From assembly GCF_038502225.1 (NCBI RefSeq), contig NW_027195372.1:140996-204995 (forward strand): a stretch of DNA of 64,000 nucleotides, read 5' to 3'. The stretch is from Cherax quadricarinatus. Lineage: Eukaryota; Arthropoda; Malacostraca; Decapoda; Parastacidae. The first letter of the stretch is position 1. Every line of letters starts with the position of its first letter. The position numbers and the translations under genes were made by a program. The notes below the pieces were generated by a model. It saw nothing but the letters and a program-made list of their open reading frames with translations. It did not search any database and was not told where the DNA came from. This document shows, one piece after another, positions 10,301-23,403 of this stretch.

Positions 10301-13300
10301 CCCTTCCCTCCCCTCTTCTGCCCTGCCGTCCAATCTTCTGCCATTCCCTCCCCTCTTCTAACCTTTCCTTCGCTCTTTTGCCATTACCTCCCCTCTTCTA
10401 CCCTTCCCTCTTCTCTTCTACCCTTTCCTCCGCTCTTCTACCCTTCCCACCCATCCTCTACCCTTACCTTCCCTCTTCTTCCGTTCTCTCCCCTCTTCTA
10501 CCCTTACCTCCTCTCTTCTATCCTTTCCCTCCCCTCTACTGCCCTTCGCTCCCCTCGTATGCCCTTCCCTTCCATCTTCTACCCTTTCCTTCTTTCTTCT
10601 GCCCTTCCATCCCTTCTTCTGCAAAACCCTCCCTTCTTCTGCCCTTCCATCCCCTCTTCTACCCTTTCCTCCCATCTTCTGCCCTTCACTCCCCTCTTTT
10701 ACCCTTCCTTTACCTCTTTTGCCCTTTCCTCCCCTCTTCTGCCCCTTCCTCTTCTCTTCTACCCTTCCCTCCTTTCTTCTACCCTTCCCTCTCCTCTTCT
10801 CCCCTCTTTGCCCTTCCCTCCCTCTTCTACCTTTTCCCCTTTTACTCTTCCCTAACCCTTCCTCTTCTCTTCTACCCTTCCTTCCTCTCTTTTATAGTCG
10901 ATCCCCTTTTGTGCCCTTATCTCCTTTCTTCTGCCCATGCCTCCCCTCTTCTAATCATCCCTCACCTATTCTACAATTGCCTCCCCTCCTCTGCCCATCC
11001 CTCCCCTCTTCTACCCTTCCCCCTCTCTTCTAAACTTCCCTCCCTTCTTCTACCCTTCCCTGTACTCTTCTGGTCTTCCCTCCCCTCTTCTGCCCTTCCC
11101 TCTCCTCTTCTACCCTTCCCTCCTCTCTTCCCTGCTTCAATCCCTTCTTCTGCCATTCCCTCCCTCTTATACTCTTCCCTCCCCTCTTCCACCCTTCCGT
11201 CCTTTCTTCTACCCTTCCCTAGTCTCTTCTGCCCTTACCTCCCTTCTTCTGCCCTTCCCTCCCTTCTTCTGCCCATCCCTCCCCTTTTCTAATCTTCCCT
11301 CCCCTCTTCTACCCTTCCCTCACCTCTTCTACCCTTCCGTCCCTTCGTCTACCTTTCCATTCCCTCTTCCGCCCTTCCCTCCCCTCTTCTACCCTTCCCT
11401 CCTTTCTTCTACTTTTTTCTCCCCTCTTCTACCCTTCCCTCCCCTCTCCTACCCTTCCCTCCTCACTTCTACCCTTCTCTTCCCTCTTTTACCCTTTCCT
11501 CCCTTCTTCTACCCTTCCTTCCCCTCTTCTACCCTTCCCTCCTCTCTTCTACACTTCCCTTCCCTCTTCTAATCTTACCTCCCCTCTTCTACCCTTACTT
11601 CCTCTTTTCTGCCCTTTCCTCCCCTCTTCTAACCAACCCTAACCTCTTCTACCCTTCCTTCCCTTTTCTGATCTTCCCTCCCCTCTTCTACCCCTCCCTC
11701 CCCTCTTCTACCCTTCGTTTCCCTCTTGTGGTATTCCCTCTTCTCTTCTACCCTTCGCTCCCCTCTTCTACCCTTCCCTCCCCTCTTCTACCCTTACATC
11801 CCCTCTTCTACCCTTACTATCTCTCTTCTACCCTTCCCTCCTTTCTTCTGCCCTTCACCCATTCTTCTGCCCAAAACTCCCCTCTTCTACCCTATCCTTC
11901 CCTCTTCTACCCTTCTCTCCCCTCTTCTGCGCTTCCCTCCCATCTTCTACCCTTCCTTCCCCTCTTCTGATCTTCCCTCCCCTCTTGTACCCTTTCATCC
12001 CCTCTTCGACAGCTACCTCCCCTCTTCTATCCTTCCCTCACCTCTTCTACCCTTCCTTCTTCTCTCCTACCCTTCCCTCTTCTCTTCTAGCCTTCACTCG
12101 TCTCTTCTGCACATCTCTCCCCTCTTCTACCTTTTTCTTCGCTCTTCTAACCTTCCCTCCTTTCTTCTGCCCTTCCCTTCCCTCTTCTTCCCATCCCTAC
12201 CATCTTCAAACCTTCCATCCCCTCTTCTACCCTTCCCTCCCCTCCTCTGCCCTTCCCTACCCTCTTCTGCCCAACCCTACCATCTTCTTCCCTTCCTTAC
12301 CCTCTTCTACCCCTCCCTATTCTCTTCTGCACTTCCATCCCCTCTTCCACCCTTTCCTCCCCTCTTTTGCCCTTCCCTACTCTCTTCTACCCTTCCCTAC
12401 CCTCTTCTACCCTTCCCTCCCCTCTTCTACCCTTCCTTCCGTTCTTTTGGCCTTCCCTCCTCTCTTCTGCCCTTCCCTCCCCTGTTCTACCCTTCCCTCC
12501 TTTTTTACGCCCTTCCCTCCCTTCTTCTGCCCTTCCCTCTTCTACCCTTTCCTCCCCTTTTCTTCCCTTCCTTCCCCTCTTCTGCCCTTCCCTCCCCTCT
12601 TCTACCCTTCCCTCCCCCATTCTTCCTTTCCCTTCCTTCTTCTGCTCTTCTCTCTCCTATTCTGCATTTCCCTCCCCTCTTATGCCCATCCCTCACCTCT
12701 TCTAATCTTCCCTCCCCTCTTCTACCCTTCCCTCCCCTGTTCTCCCCTTCCCTCCCCTCTTCTGCCCATCCCTCCGCTCTTCTACCCTTCCTTCAACTCT
12801 TCTACCCTTACCTTTCCTTTTCTGCCCTTCCCTCCACTGCTCTACCTATCCATCCCCTCTTCTAATCTTCCCTCCTCTTATCTACCCTTCACTCCCCTCT
12901 TTTGTTCCTCCCTCCCGTCTTCTGCCCTTCCTTCCCCTCTTCTATCCATCCCTCCCCTCTTCTGTTCTTCCCTCCCCTCTTCTACCCTTCCCTCCTTTCT
13001 TCCGCCCTTCCCTCCAATCTTCTGCCATTCTTTCTCTCTTCTACCCTTCCCTCCCCTCTTCAACCCTTCCATCCCCTCTTCTGCCCTTCCCTCCCCTCTT
13101 CTACCCTTCCCTCCCCTTCTACCCTTCCCTTCCTTCTTTTGCCCTTCCCTCCCCTCTTCTGCCCTTCCCTTCAGTCTTCAACACATTCCTACCTTCTTCT
13201 AATTTTCCTTCCCCTCTTCTACCCTTCCCTCCCCCTTCTGCCCTTCCATCCCCTCTTCTGCCCTTCTCTACCCTCTTCTACCCTTCCCTCCTTTCTTCTA

Positions 13301-16300
13301 CCCTTCCCTCCCCTCTTCTGCCCTTCTCTCCCTTCTTCTACCCTTCCCTTCTCTCTTCTGCCATTCCCTCCCCTCTTCTGCTTTTCCCTCTCTTCTTCTA
13401 CCCTTCCCCCTTTTCGACCCTTCCCTACCCTCTTCTACCCTTCCCTTCTCTCTTCTACCCTTCCTCCCCTCTTCAACCCTTCCCTCCCCTCTTCTGCCCT
13501 TCCCTTCAATCTTCTGCCCTTCTCTCCCCTCTTCTGCCCTTCTCTCCCCTCTTCTGCCCATCCCTTCCCTCTTCTAATCTTTCTTTCTCTCTTTTACCCT
13601 TCCCTCCTCTCTTCTGCCCTTCCCTCCCCTCTTCTGCCCAACCATTCCCTCTTCTAAGCTTTCTTCCCGTCTTCTACCCTTACCTTCCCTTTTCTGCCAT
13701 TCCCTCCCCTCTTCTACCCTTCCCTCCTTTCTTCTATACTTTCCTCCCCTCTTCTCCCTTTCCATTTCCTCTTCTACCCTTCACTCCCCTCTTTTACCCT
13801 TCCCTCCTTTCTTCTACCCTTCCCTCCTCTCTTCTACCCTTCCCTCCCCTCTACTGCCCTTCCCTTCCCTCTTCTGCCCTTCCTTCCTCTCTTGTACCCT
13901 TTCGTCCTCTCTTCTGCCCTTCCCTCCCCTCTTCTGCCCTTCCCCCCCTCTTCCGCCCTTCCCTCCCGTCTTCTACCCTTCACTCCTCTCTTCTACCCTT
14001 CCCTCACTTCTTCTACCCTTTCCTTCACTCCTCTACTCTTCTCGCCCCTCTTCTACCCTTCCCTCCCTTCTTCCTCCCTTCCCGCCCCTCTTCTCCCCTT
14101 CCATCCCCTCTTCTACCATTCCCTCCTTCTTCTGCCCTTCCCTCCCCCCTTCAACCCATCCGTCACCTCTTCTAATCTTCCCTCCCCTCTTCTGTTCTTC
14201 CCTCCACTCTTCTGCCAAACCCTTCGCTCTTCTACCCTTCCTTCCCCTCTTCTACCCATCCCTCTCCTCTTCTGCCCTGCCCTCCCCTCTTTTACCCTTC
14301 CCTCCCTTCTTCTACCCTTCCCTCCTCTTTTCTACCCTTCACTACTCTCATCTACCCTTCTTTTCCCTCTTCTATCCCTTCCCTCCCTTCATCTGCCCTT
14401 CCCTAGCCTACTTCTACCCTTCCCTCCCCTCTTCTGCCCTTCCCTCTCCTCTTCTGCCCTTCCCTTCTCTCTTCTACCCTTCCCTTCCCTCTTCTGCTAT
14501 TACATCCCCTCTTCTACCCTTCCATCCCTTCTTCTACCCTTCCCCCTTTTCTACCCTTCCCTCCCCTCTTGTACCCTTTCCATCCCCTCTTCTACCCTTC
14601 CCTCCCCTCTTCTTCCATTCCCTCCTTTCTTCTACCCTTCTGTCCCTTCTTCTACCCTTCTTTTCTCTCTTCTACCCTTCACTCCCCTCTTCTGCCCTTC
14701 TTTTCCCTCTTCTGCCCTTCCCTCATTTCTTCTACCCTTTCGTCCTCTCTTCTGCCCTTACCTCCCCTCTTCTGCCCTTCCCTCCCCTCTTCTGCCCTTC
14801 CCTCCCGTCTTCTACGCTTCCCTCTCCTCTTGTACCCTTCCCTCCCCTCTTTTACCCTTCCCTCCCCTCTTCTACCCTTCCGTCCCCTCTTCTACCCTTC
14901 CCTCCCCTCTTCTACCCTTCCCTCCTCTCTTCTACCCTTCCCTCCCTCTTCTGCCCCTCCCTTCTCTTTTCTGCCCTTCCCTCCCCTCTTCTGCCCTTCC
15001 CTCCTCTCTTCTACCCATCCCTCCCCCTTCTAATCTTCCCTCCCCTCTTCTACCTTTCCCTCCCTTCTTCTGCCCTTACCTCCCCTCTTCTGCCCAACCC
15101 TTCCTTCTTCTAATCTTCCTTCCCTTCTTCTACCCTTCCCTCTTCTCTTCTACCCTTACCTCCCCTCTTCTGCCCTTCCCTTCTCTTTTCTGCCCTTCCC
15201 TCCCCTCTTCTGCCCTTTCATCCCCTCTTCTACCCATCCCTCCCCCTTCTAATCTTCCCTCTCCTCTTCTGCCTTTCCCTCCCTTCTTCTGCCCTTCCTT
15301 CCCCTCTTCTGCCCAACCCTCCTTTCTTCTAATCTTCCTTCCCCTCTTCTACCCTTTCCTCCGCTCTTCAGTTCTTCCCTCCTCTCTTCTGCCCATCCCT
15401 CTTCTCTTCTAATCTTCCATCCCCTCTTCTACCCTTCCCTGCCCTCTTCTACCCTTCTCTCCCTTCTTCTGCTTTTCCCTCCGCTCTTCTGCCCATCCCT
15501 CCCATCTTCTAATCTTCCCTCCCCTCTTCTACCCTTCTTTCCCCTTTTCTACCCTTCCCTCCCTTCTTCTCTCCTTGCCTTCAATTTTCTGCCATTCTCT
15601 CCCCTCCTCTACCCTTCCTTCCTTTCTTCTATCCTTCCCTCCCCTCTTCTACCCTTCTCTCCCTTCTTGCACACTTCCTTCCCCTCTTCTACCCTTCCCT
15701 CCTCTCTTCTACCCTTCCCTCCCCTCTTCTGCCTTTCCCTCCCCTCTTCTGCCCATCCCTCCCCTCTTTTAATCTTCCCTTCCATCTTCTACCCTTTCCT
15801 CCCCTCTTCTACCCTTCCCTCCCCTCTTCTACCATTCCCTCCCCTCTTCTACCCTTCCCTCCTTTCTTCTACATTTCCCTCCCCTCTTCTACCCTTCCTT
15901 CCCCTCTTCTACCCTTCCTTCCTCTCTTCTACACTTCCCTTCTCTCTTCTGTCCTTCCCTTCCCTCTTCTGCCCTCCTCTCCCCTCTTCTACCCTTCCCT
16001 TCCCTCTTCTGCCATTCCCTCCCCTCTTCTACCCTTCCCTCATTTCTTCTACCTTTCCATCCCCTATTCTCCCTTTCCATCCCCTCTTCTACCCTTCCCT
16101 CCCCTCTTCTACCCTTCCCTCCTTTCTTCTACCCTTCCCTCCCCTCTTCTACTCTTCCCTCCTCTCTTCTACCCTTCCATCCTCTTTTCTGCTCTTCCCT
16201 TCCCTCTTCTGCCCTTCCCTCCTTTCTTCTATCCTTTCGTCATCTCTTCTGACTTTCCCTCCCCTCTTCCGCCTTTCCCTCCCCTCTTCTGCACTTCCCT

Positions 16301-17557
16301 CCCGTCTTCTACCCTTCCCTCACTTCTTCTACCCTTCTCTTCACTCCTCTACCCTCCCTGCCCCTCTTCTACCCTTCCGTCCCTTCTTCTACCCTTCCAG
16401 CCTCTCTTCTACCCTTCCCTCTTCTCTTCTACCCTTCCTTTCCCTCTTCTGTCCTTCCCTCCCTTCTTCTGCCCTTTCCTCTCTTCTTCTGCCCTTCCCT
16501 CCCCTCTTCTAACCTACTCTCCCATCTTCTACCCTTCCCTTCTTTCTTCTGCCCTTCCCTCCTCTCTTCGGCGCTTTACTCCCTTCTTCTACCCTTCCCG
16601 CCACTCTTCTACCCTTCCTTCCCCTATTCTACCCTTCCTTCTCCTCTTCTGCCGTTCCCTCTCCTCTTTTACCCTGCCCTCCTTTCTTCTACCCTTCCCT
16701 CCTTTCTACCCTTCAATCTCCTCATCTATCCTTCTTTCCCCTCTTCTATCCCATCCCTCCCTTCTTCTGCAATTCCCTCCCCTCTTCTGCCCTTCCCTCC
16801 CCTACTTCTACCCTTCCATCCCCTCTTCTGCCCTTCCCTCTCCTCTTCTGCCCTTCCCTCCTCTTTTCTACCCTTCCCTTCCCTCTTCTTCTGTTCCCTC
16901 CGCACCTCTACCCTTCTCTCCCCTCTTTTGCCCTTCCGTCTCTTCTACCCTTCCCTCATCTCTTGTAACCTTCCCTTCCGTCTTCTGCCCTTCCCTCCAT
17001 TCTTCTACCCTTCCCTCCCGTCTTCTACCCTTCCCTCCCCTCTTCTACCCTTCCCTCCCTTCTTCTACCCTTCCAGCCCCTCTTCTAGCCTTCCCTCTTC
17101 TCTTCTACCCTTCCCTCCCCTCTACTGTCCTTCCCTCCCCTCTTCTGCCCTTCCCTCTCTTCCTCTGCCCTTCCATCCCCTCTTCTATCCTACCCTCCCA
17201 TCTTCTACCCTTCCCTCCTTTCTTCTGCCCTTCCCTCCTCTCTTCGGCCCTTTCCTCCCTTCTTCTACCCTTCCTGCCCCTCTTCTATCGTTCCTTCCCC
17301 TATTCTACCCTTCCTTCTCCTTTTCTGCCCTTCCCTCTCCTCTTTTACCCTGCCCTACCTTCTTCTACCCTTCCTTCCTTTCTACCCTTCAATCTCCTCA
17401 TCTACCCTTCTTTCCCCTCTTCTATCCCATCCGTCCCCTCTTCTGCGATTCCCTCCCCTCTTCTGCCCTTCCCTCTCCTACTTCTATCCTTCCCTCCCTT
17501 CTTCTACCCTTTCCTCCCGTCTTCTACCCTTCGCTCCCCTCTTCTACCATTCCCTCC
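7323..17557. repeat. 20-bp polypyrimidine satellite, right part (about 10.2 kb)
   Basis: The same family as the array at 2775-6318, resuming directly after the LINE tail. Monomers alternate between ttctaccc and ttctgccc types, with recurring marker variants such as cccatccc + ctaatctt. Higher-order structure is visible. Blocks 7801-8040 and 8041-8280 match variant by variant at 240 bp (12 monomers). The region near 8490-9200 reappears near 11060-11730, about 2.53-2.56 kb away. A block marked by aatctcctcatc at 16725 reappears at 17391, 666 bp away. The right edge passes abruptly into the 15-bp satellite. Long open frames here are compositional. Confidence 0.95.
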
Positions 17558-20500
17558 GCATCACTCAGACTAGCATCACTCAGACTAGCATCACTCAGAC
17601 TAGCATCACTCAGACTAGCATCACTCAGACTAGTATCACTCAGACTAGTATCACTCAGACTAGCATCACTCAGACTAGCATCACTCAGACTAGCATCAAT
17701 CAGACTAGCATCACTCAGACTAGCATCACTCAGACTAGCATCACTCAGACTAGCATCACTCAGACTAGCATCACTCAGACTAGCATCACTCAGACTAGCA
17801 TCACTCAGACTAGCCTCACTCAGACTAGCCTCACTCAGACTAGCATCACTCAGACTAGCATCACTCAGACTAGCATCACTCAGACTAGCATCACTCAGAC
17901 TAGCATCACTCAGACTAGCATCACTCAGACTAGCATCACTCAGACTAGCATCACTCAGACTAGCATCACTCAGACTAGCATCACTCAGACTAGTATCACT
18001 CAGACTAGTATCACTCAGACTAGTATCACTCAGACTAGCATCACTCAGACTAGCATCACTCAGACTAGCATCACTCAGACTAGCATCACTCAGACTAGCA
18101 TCACTCAGACTAGCATCACTCAGACTAGCATCACTCAGACTAGCATCACTCAGACTAGCATCACTCAGACTAGCATCACTCAGACTAGCATCACTCAGAC
18201 TAGCATCACTCAGACTAGCATCACTCAGACTAGCATCACTCAGACTAGCATCACTCAGACTAGCATCACTCAGACTAGTATCACTCAGACTAGCATAACT
18301 CAGACTAGCATCACTCAGACTAGTATCACTCAGACTAGCATCACTCAGACTAGCATCACTCAGACTAGCATCACTCAGACTAGCATCACTCAGACTAGCA
18401 TCACTCAGACTAGCATCACTCAGACTAGCATCACTCAGACTAGCATCACTCAGACTAGCATCACTCAGACTAGCATCACTCAGACTAGCATCACTCAGAC
18501 TAGTATCACTCAGACTAGCATCACTCAGACTAGCATCACTCAGACTAGCATCACTCAGACTAGCATCACTCAGACTAGCCTCACTCAGACTAGCCTCACT
18601 CAGACTAGCATCACTCAGACTAGCATCACTCAGACTAGCATCACTCAGACTAGCATCACTCAGACTAGCATCACTCAGACTAGCATCACTCAGACTAGCA
18701 TCACTCAGACTAGCATCACTCAGACTAGCATCACTCAGACTAGCATCACTCAGACTAGCATCACTCAGACTAGCATCACTCAGACTAGCATCACTCAGAC
18801 TAGCATCACTCAGACTAGCATCACTCAGACTAGCATCACTCAGACTAGCATCACTCAGACTAGCATCACTCAGACTAGCATCACTCAGACTAGCATCACT
18901 CAGACTAGCATCACTCAGACTAGCATCACTCAGACTAGCATCACTCAGACTAGCATCACTCAGACTAGCATCACTCAGATTAGCATCACTCAGACTAGCA
19001 TCACTCAGACTAGCATCACTCAGACTAGCATCACTCAGACTAGCATCACTCAGACTAGCATCACTCAGACTAGCATCACTCAGACTAGCATCACTCAGAC
19101 TAGCATCACTCAGACTAGCATCACTCAGACTAGCCTCACTCAGACTAGCATCACTCAGACTAGCATCACTCCGACTAGCATCACTCAGACTAGCCGCACT
19201 CAGACTAGCAGCACTCAGACTAGCCTCACTCAGACTAGCATCACTCAGACTAGCATCACTCAGACTAGCATCACTCAGACTAGCATCACTCAGACTAGCA
19301 TCACTCAGACTAGCATCACTCAGACTAGCATCACTCAGACTAGCATCACTCCGACTAGCATCACTCAGACTAGCAGCACTCAGACTAGCATCACTCAGAC
19401 TAGCCTCACTCAGACTAGCTTCACTCAGACTAGCATCACTCAGACTAGCATCACTCAGACTGGCATCACTCAGACTAGCATCACTCAGACTAGCATCACT
19501 CCGACTAGCATCACTCAGACTAGCAGCACTCAGACTAGCATCACTCAGACTAGCATCACTCAGACTAGCATCACTCAGACTAGCATCACTCAGACTAGCA
19601 TCACTCAGACTAGCCTCACTCAGACTAGCATCACTCAGACTAGCATCACTCAGACTAGCATCACTCAGACTAGCATCACTCAGACTAGCATCACTCAGAC
19701 TAGCATCACTCAGACTAGTATCACTCAGACTAGCATCACTCAGACTAGCATCACTCAGACTAGCATCACTCAGACTAGCATCACTCAGACTAGCATCACT
19801 CAGACTAGCATCACTCAGACTAGCATCACTCAGACTAGCATCACTCAGACTAGCATCACTCAGACTAGCATCACTCAGACTAGCATCACTCAGACTAGCA
19901 TCACTCAGACTAGCATCACTCAGACTAGCATCACTCAGACTAGCATCACTCAGACTAGCATCACTCAGACTAGCATCACTCAGACTATCATCACTCAGAC
20001 TAGCATCACTCAGACTAGCATCACTCAGACTAGCATCACTCAGACTAGCATCACTCAGACTAGCCTCACTCAGACTAGCATCACTCAGACTAGCATCACT
20101 CAGACTAGCATCACTCAGACTAGCCTCACTCAGACTAGCATCACTCAGACTAGTGTCACTCAGACTAGCATCACTCAGACTAGCATCACTCAGACTAGCA
20201 TCACTCAGACTAGCATCACTCAGACTAGCATCACTCAGACTAGTGTCACTCAGACTAGCATCACTCAGACTAGCATCACTAAGATTAGCATCACTCAGAC
20301 TAGCATCACTCAGACTAGCATCACTAAGATTAGCATCACTCAGACTAGCATCACTCAGACTAGCATCACTCAGACTAGCATCACTAAGATTAGCATCACT
20401 CAGACTAGCATCACTCAGACTAGCATCACTAAGATTAGCATCACTCAGACTAGCATCACTCAGACTAGCATCACTCAGACTAGCCTCACTCAGACTAGCA

Positions 20501-23403
20501 TCACTCAGACTAGCATCACTCAGACTAGCATCACTCAGACTAGCATCACTCAGACTAGTATCACTCAGACTAGCATCACTCAGACTAGTATCACTCAGAC
20601 TAGCATCACTCAGACTAGCATCACTCAGACTAGCATCACTCAGACTAGTATCACTCAGACTAGCATCACTCAGACTAGCATCACTCAGACTAGCATCACT
20701 CAGACTAGCCTCACTCAGACTAGCATCACTCAGACTAGCATCACTCAGACTAGCCTCACTCAGACTAGCATCATTCAGACTAGCATCACTCAGACTAGCA
20801 TAACTCAGACTAGCATCACTCAGACTAGCCTCACTCAGACTAGCATCACTCAGACTAGCCTCACTCAGATTAGCATCACTCAGATTAGCATCACTCAGAC
20901 TAGCATCACTCAGACTAGCATCACTCAGACTAGCATCACTCAGACTAGCATCACTCAGACTAGCATCACTCAGACTAGCATCACTCAGACTAGCATCACT
21001 CAGACTAGCATCACTCAGACTAGCATCACTCAGATTAGCATCACTCAGATTAGCCTCACTCAGACTAGCATCACTCAGACTAGCCTCACTCAGACTAGTA
21101 TCACTCAGACTAGCATCACTTAGACTAGCCTCACTCAGACTAGCATCACTCAGACTAGCATCACTCAGATTAGCATCACTCAGATTAGCCTCACTCAGAC
21201 TAGCATCACTCAGACTAGCATCACTCAGACTAGCATCACTCAGACTAGCATCACTCAGACTAGCATCACTCAGACTAGCATCACTCAGATTAGCATCACT
21301 CAGACTAGTATCACTCAGACTAGCATCACTCAGACTAGCATCACTCAGACTAGCATCACTCAGACTAGCATCACTCAGACTAGCATCACTCAGACTAGCA
21401 TCACTCAGACTAGCATCACTCAGACTAGCATCACTCAGACTAGCATCACTCAGACTAGCATCACTCAGACTAGCATCACTCAGACTAGCAGCACTCAGAC
21501 TAGCATCACTCAGACTAGCATCACTCAGACTAGCATCACTCAGACTAGCATCACTCAGACTAGCAGCACTCAGACTAGCATCACTCAGACTAGCATCACT
21601 CCGACTAGCATCACTCAGACTAGCATCACTTAGACTAGCATCACTCAGACTAGCATCACTCAGACTAGCATCACTCAGACTAGCATCACTCAGACTAGCA
21701 TCACTCAGACTAGCATCACTCAGACTAGCAGCACTCAGACTAGCATCACTCAGACTAGCATCACTCAGACTAGCATCACTCAGACTAGCATCACTCAGAC
21801 TAGCATCACTCAGACTAGCAGCACTCAGACTAGCATCACTCAGACTAGCATCACTCAGACTAGCATCACTCAGACTAGCATCACTCAGACTAGCATCACT
21901 CAGACTAGCATCACTCAGACTAGCATCACTCAGACTAGCATCACTCAGACTAGCATCACTCAGACTAGCATCACTCAGACTAGCATCACTCAGACTAGTA
22001 TCACTCAGACTAGCATCACTCAGACTAGCATCACTCAGACTAGCATCACTCAGAGTAGCATCACTCAGACTAGCATCACTCAGACTGTCATCACTCAGAC
22101 TAGCATCACTCAGACTAGTATCACTCAGACTAGCATCACTCAGACTAGCATCACTCAGAATAGTATCACTCAGACTAGCATCACTCAGACTAGCATCACT
22201 CAGACTATCATCACTCAGACTAGCATCACTCAGACTAGCATCACTTAGACTATCATCACTCAGACTAGCATCACTCAGACTATCATCACTCAGACTAGCA
22301 TCACTCAGACTAGCATCACTCAGACTAGCATCACTCAGACTAGCATCACTCAGACTAGCATCACTTAGACTATCATCACTCAGACTAGCATCACTCAGAC
22401 TATCATCACTCAGACTAGCATCACTCAGACTAGCATCACTCAGACTAGCATCACTCAGACTAGCATCACTTAGACTAGCATCACTCAGACTAGCATCACT
22501 CAGACTAGCATCACTCAGACTAGCATCACTCAGACTAGCATCACTCAGACTAGCATCACTCAGACTAGCATCACTCAGACTAGCATCACTCAGACTAGCA
22601 TCACTCAGACTAGCATCACTCAGACTAGCATCACTCAGACTAGCATCACTCAGACTAGCATCACTCAGACTAGCATCACTCAGACTAGCATCACTCAGAC
22701 TAGCATCACTCAGACTAGCATCACTCAGACTAGCATCACTCAGACTAGCAGCACTCAGACTAGCATCACTCAGACTAACATCACTCAGACTAGCATCACT
22801 CAGACTAGCATCACTCAGACTAGCATCACTCAGACTAGCATCACTCAGACTATCATCACTCAGACTAGTGTCACTCAGACTAGCATCACTGAGACTAGCA
22901 TCACTCAGACTAGCATCACTCAGACTATCATCACTCAGACTAGCATCACTCAGACTAGCATCACTCAGACTATCATCACTCAGACTAGCATCACTCAGAC
23001 TAGCATCACTCAGACTAGCATCACTCAGACTAGCATCACTCAGACTAGCATCACTCAGACTAGCATCACTCAGACTAGCATCACTCAGACTAGCCTCACT
23101 CAGACTAGCATCACTCAGACTAGCATCACTCAGACTAGCATCACTCAGACTAGCATCACTCAGACTAGCATCACTCAGACTAGCATCACTCAGACTAGCA
23201 TCACTCAGACTAGCATCACTCAGACTAGTATCACTCAGACTAGCATCACTCAGACTAGTATCACTCAGACTAGCATCACTCAGACTAGCCTCACTCAGAC
23301 TAGCATCACTCAGACTAGCATCACTCAGACTATCATCACTCAGACTAGCATCACTCAGACTAGCATCACTCAGACTAGCATCACTCACAATGAAATTTAA
23401 CAA
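17524..23403 (-). other. 1,959-codon stop-free frame across the 15-bp satellite, doubtful coding
   Basis: On the minus strand the 15-bp monomer reads AGT CTG AGT GAT GCT, giving (SLSDA)n with variants such as ANLSD, TSLSD, DSLSD and ASLSE. The cycle ASLSD/ANLSD resembles the A(D/N)LxX pattern of pentapeptide-repeat proteins, which form right-handed beta-helices. Against a gene: the frame opens with TTG, there is no in-frame ATG until a few codons from its end, and the last residues (GMVEEGSEG) come from pyrimidine satellite. None of the four monomer codons is one substitution from a stop, so the lack of stops is expected by chance. Most variants change the residue, which argues against purifying selection. 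The forward strand reads (LRLAS)n and is also mostly open, with TAA at 18296 and 20801. I treat it as satellite; an exon inside a larger gene cannot be fully excluded. Confidence 0.25.
17558..23387. repeat. 15-bp satellite (about 389 monomers) in unbroken register
   Basis: Tandem copies of cagactagcatcact. Checking the sequence in blocks of 60 bases, every block from 17581 to 23341 begins at the same monomer position, so there is no net insertion or deletion over about 5.8 kb although substitutions are common. Typical variants are agt or agcc for agc, tatc for tagc, cagatt or aagatt for cagact, ccgact, and agcagcact. Variants cluster locally: aagatt at 20281-20450, and a 120-bp duplicated block carrying cacttagactatc near 22246 and 22366. 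The array starts immediately after pyrimidine satellite and ends at unique AT-rich DNA. It is a minisatellite-like array; see the separate entry on its open frame. Confidence 0.95.
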
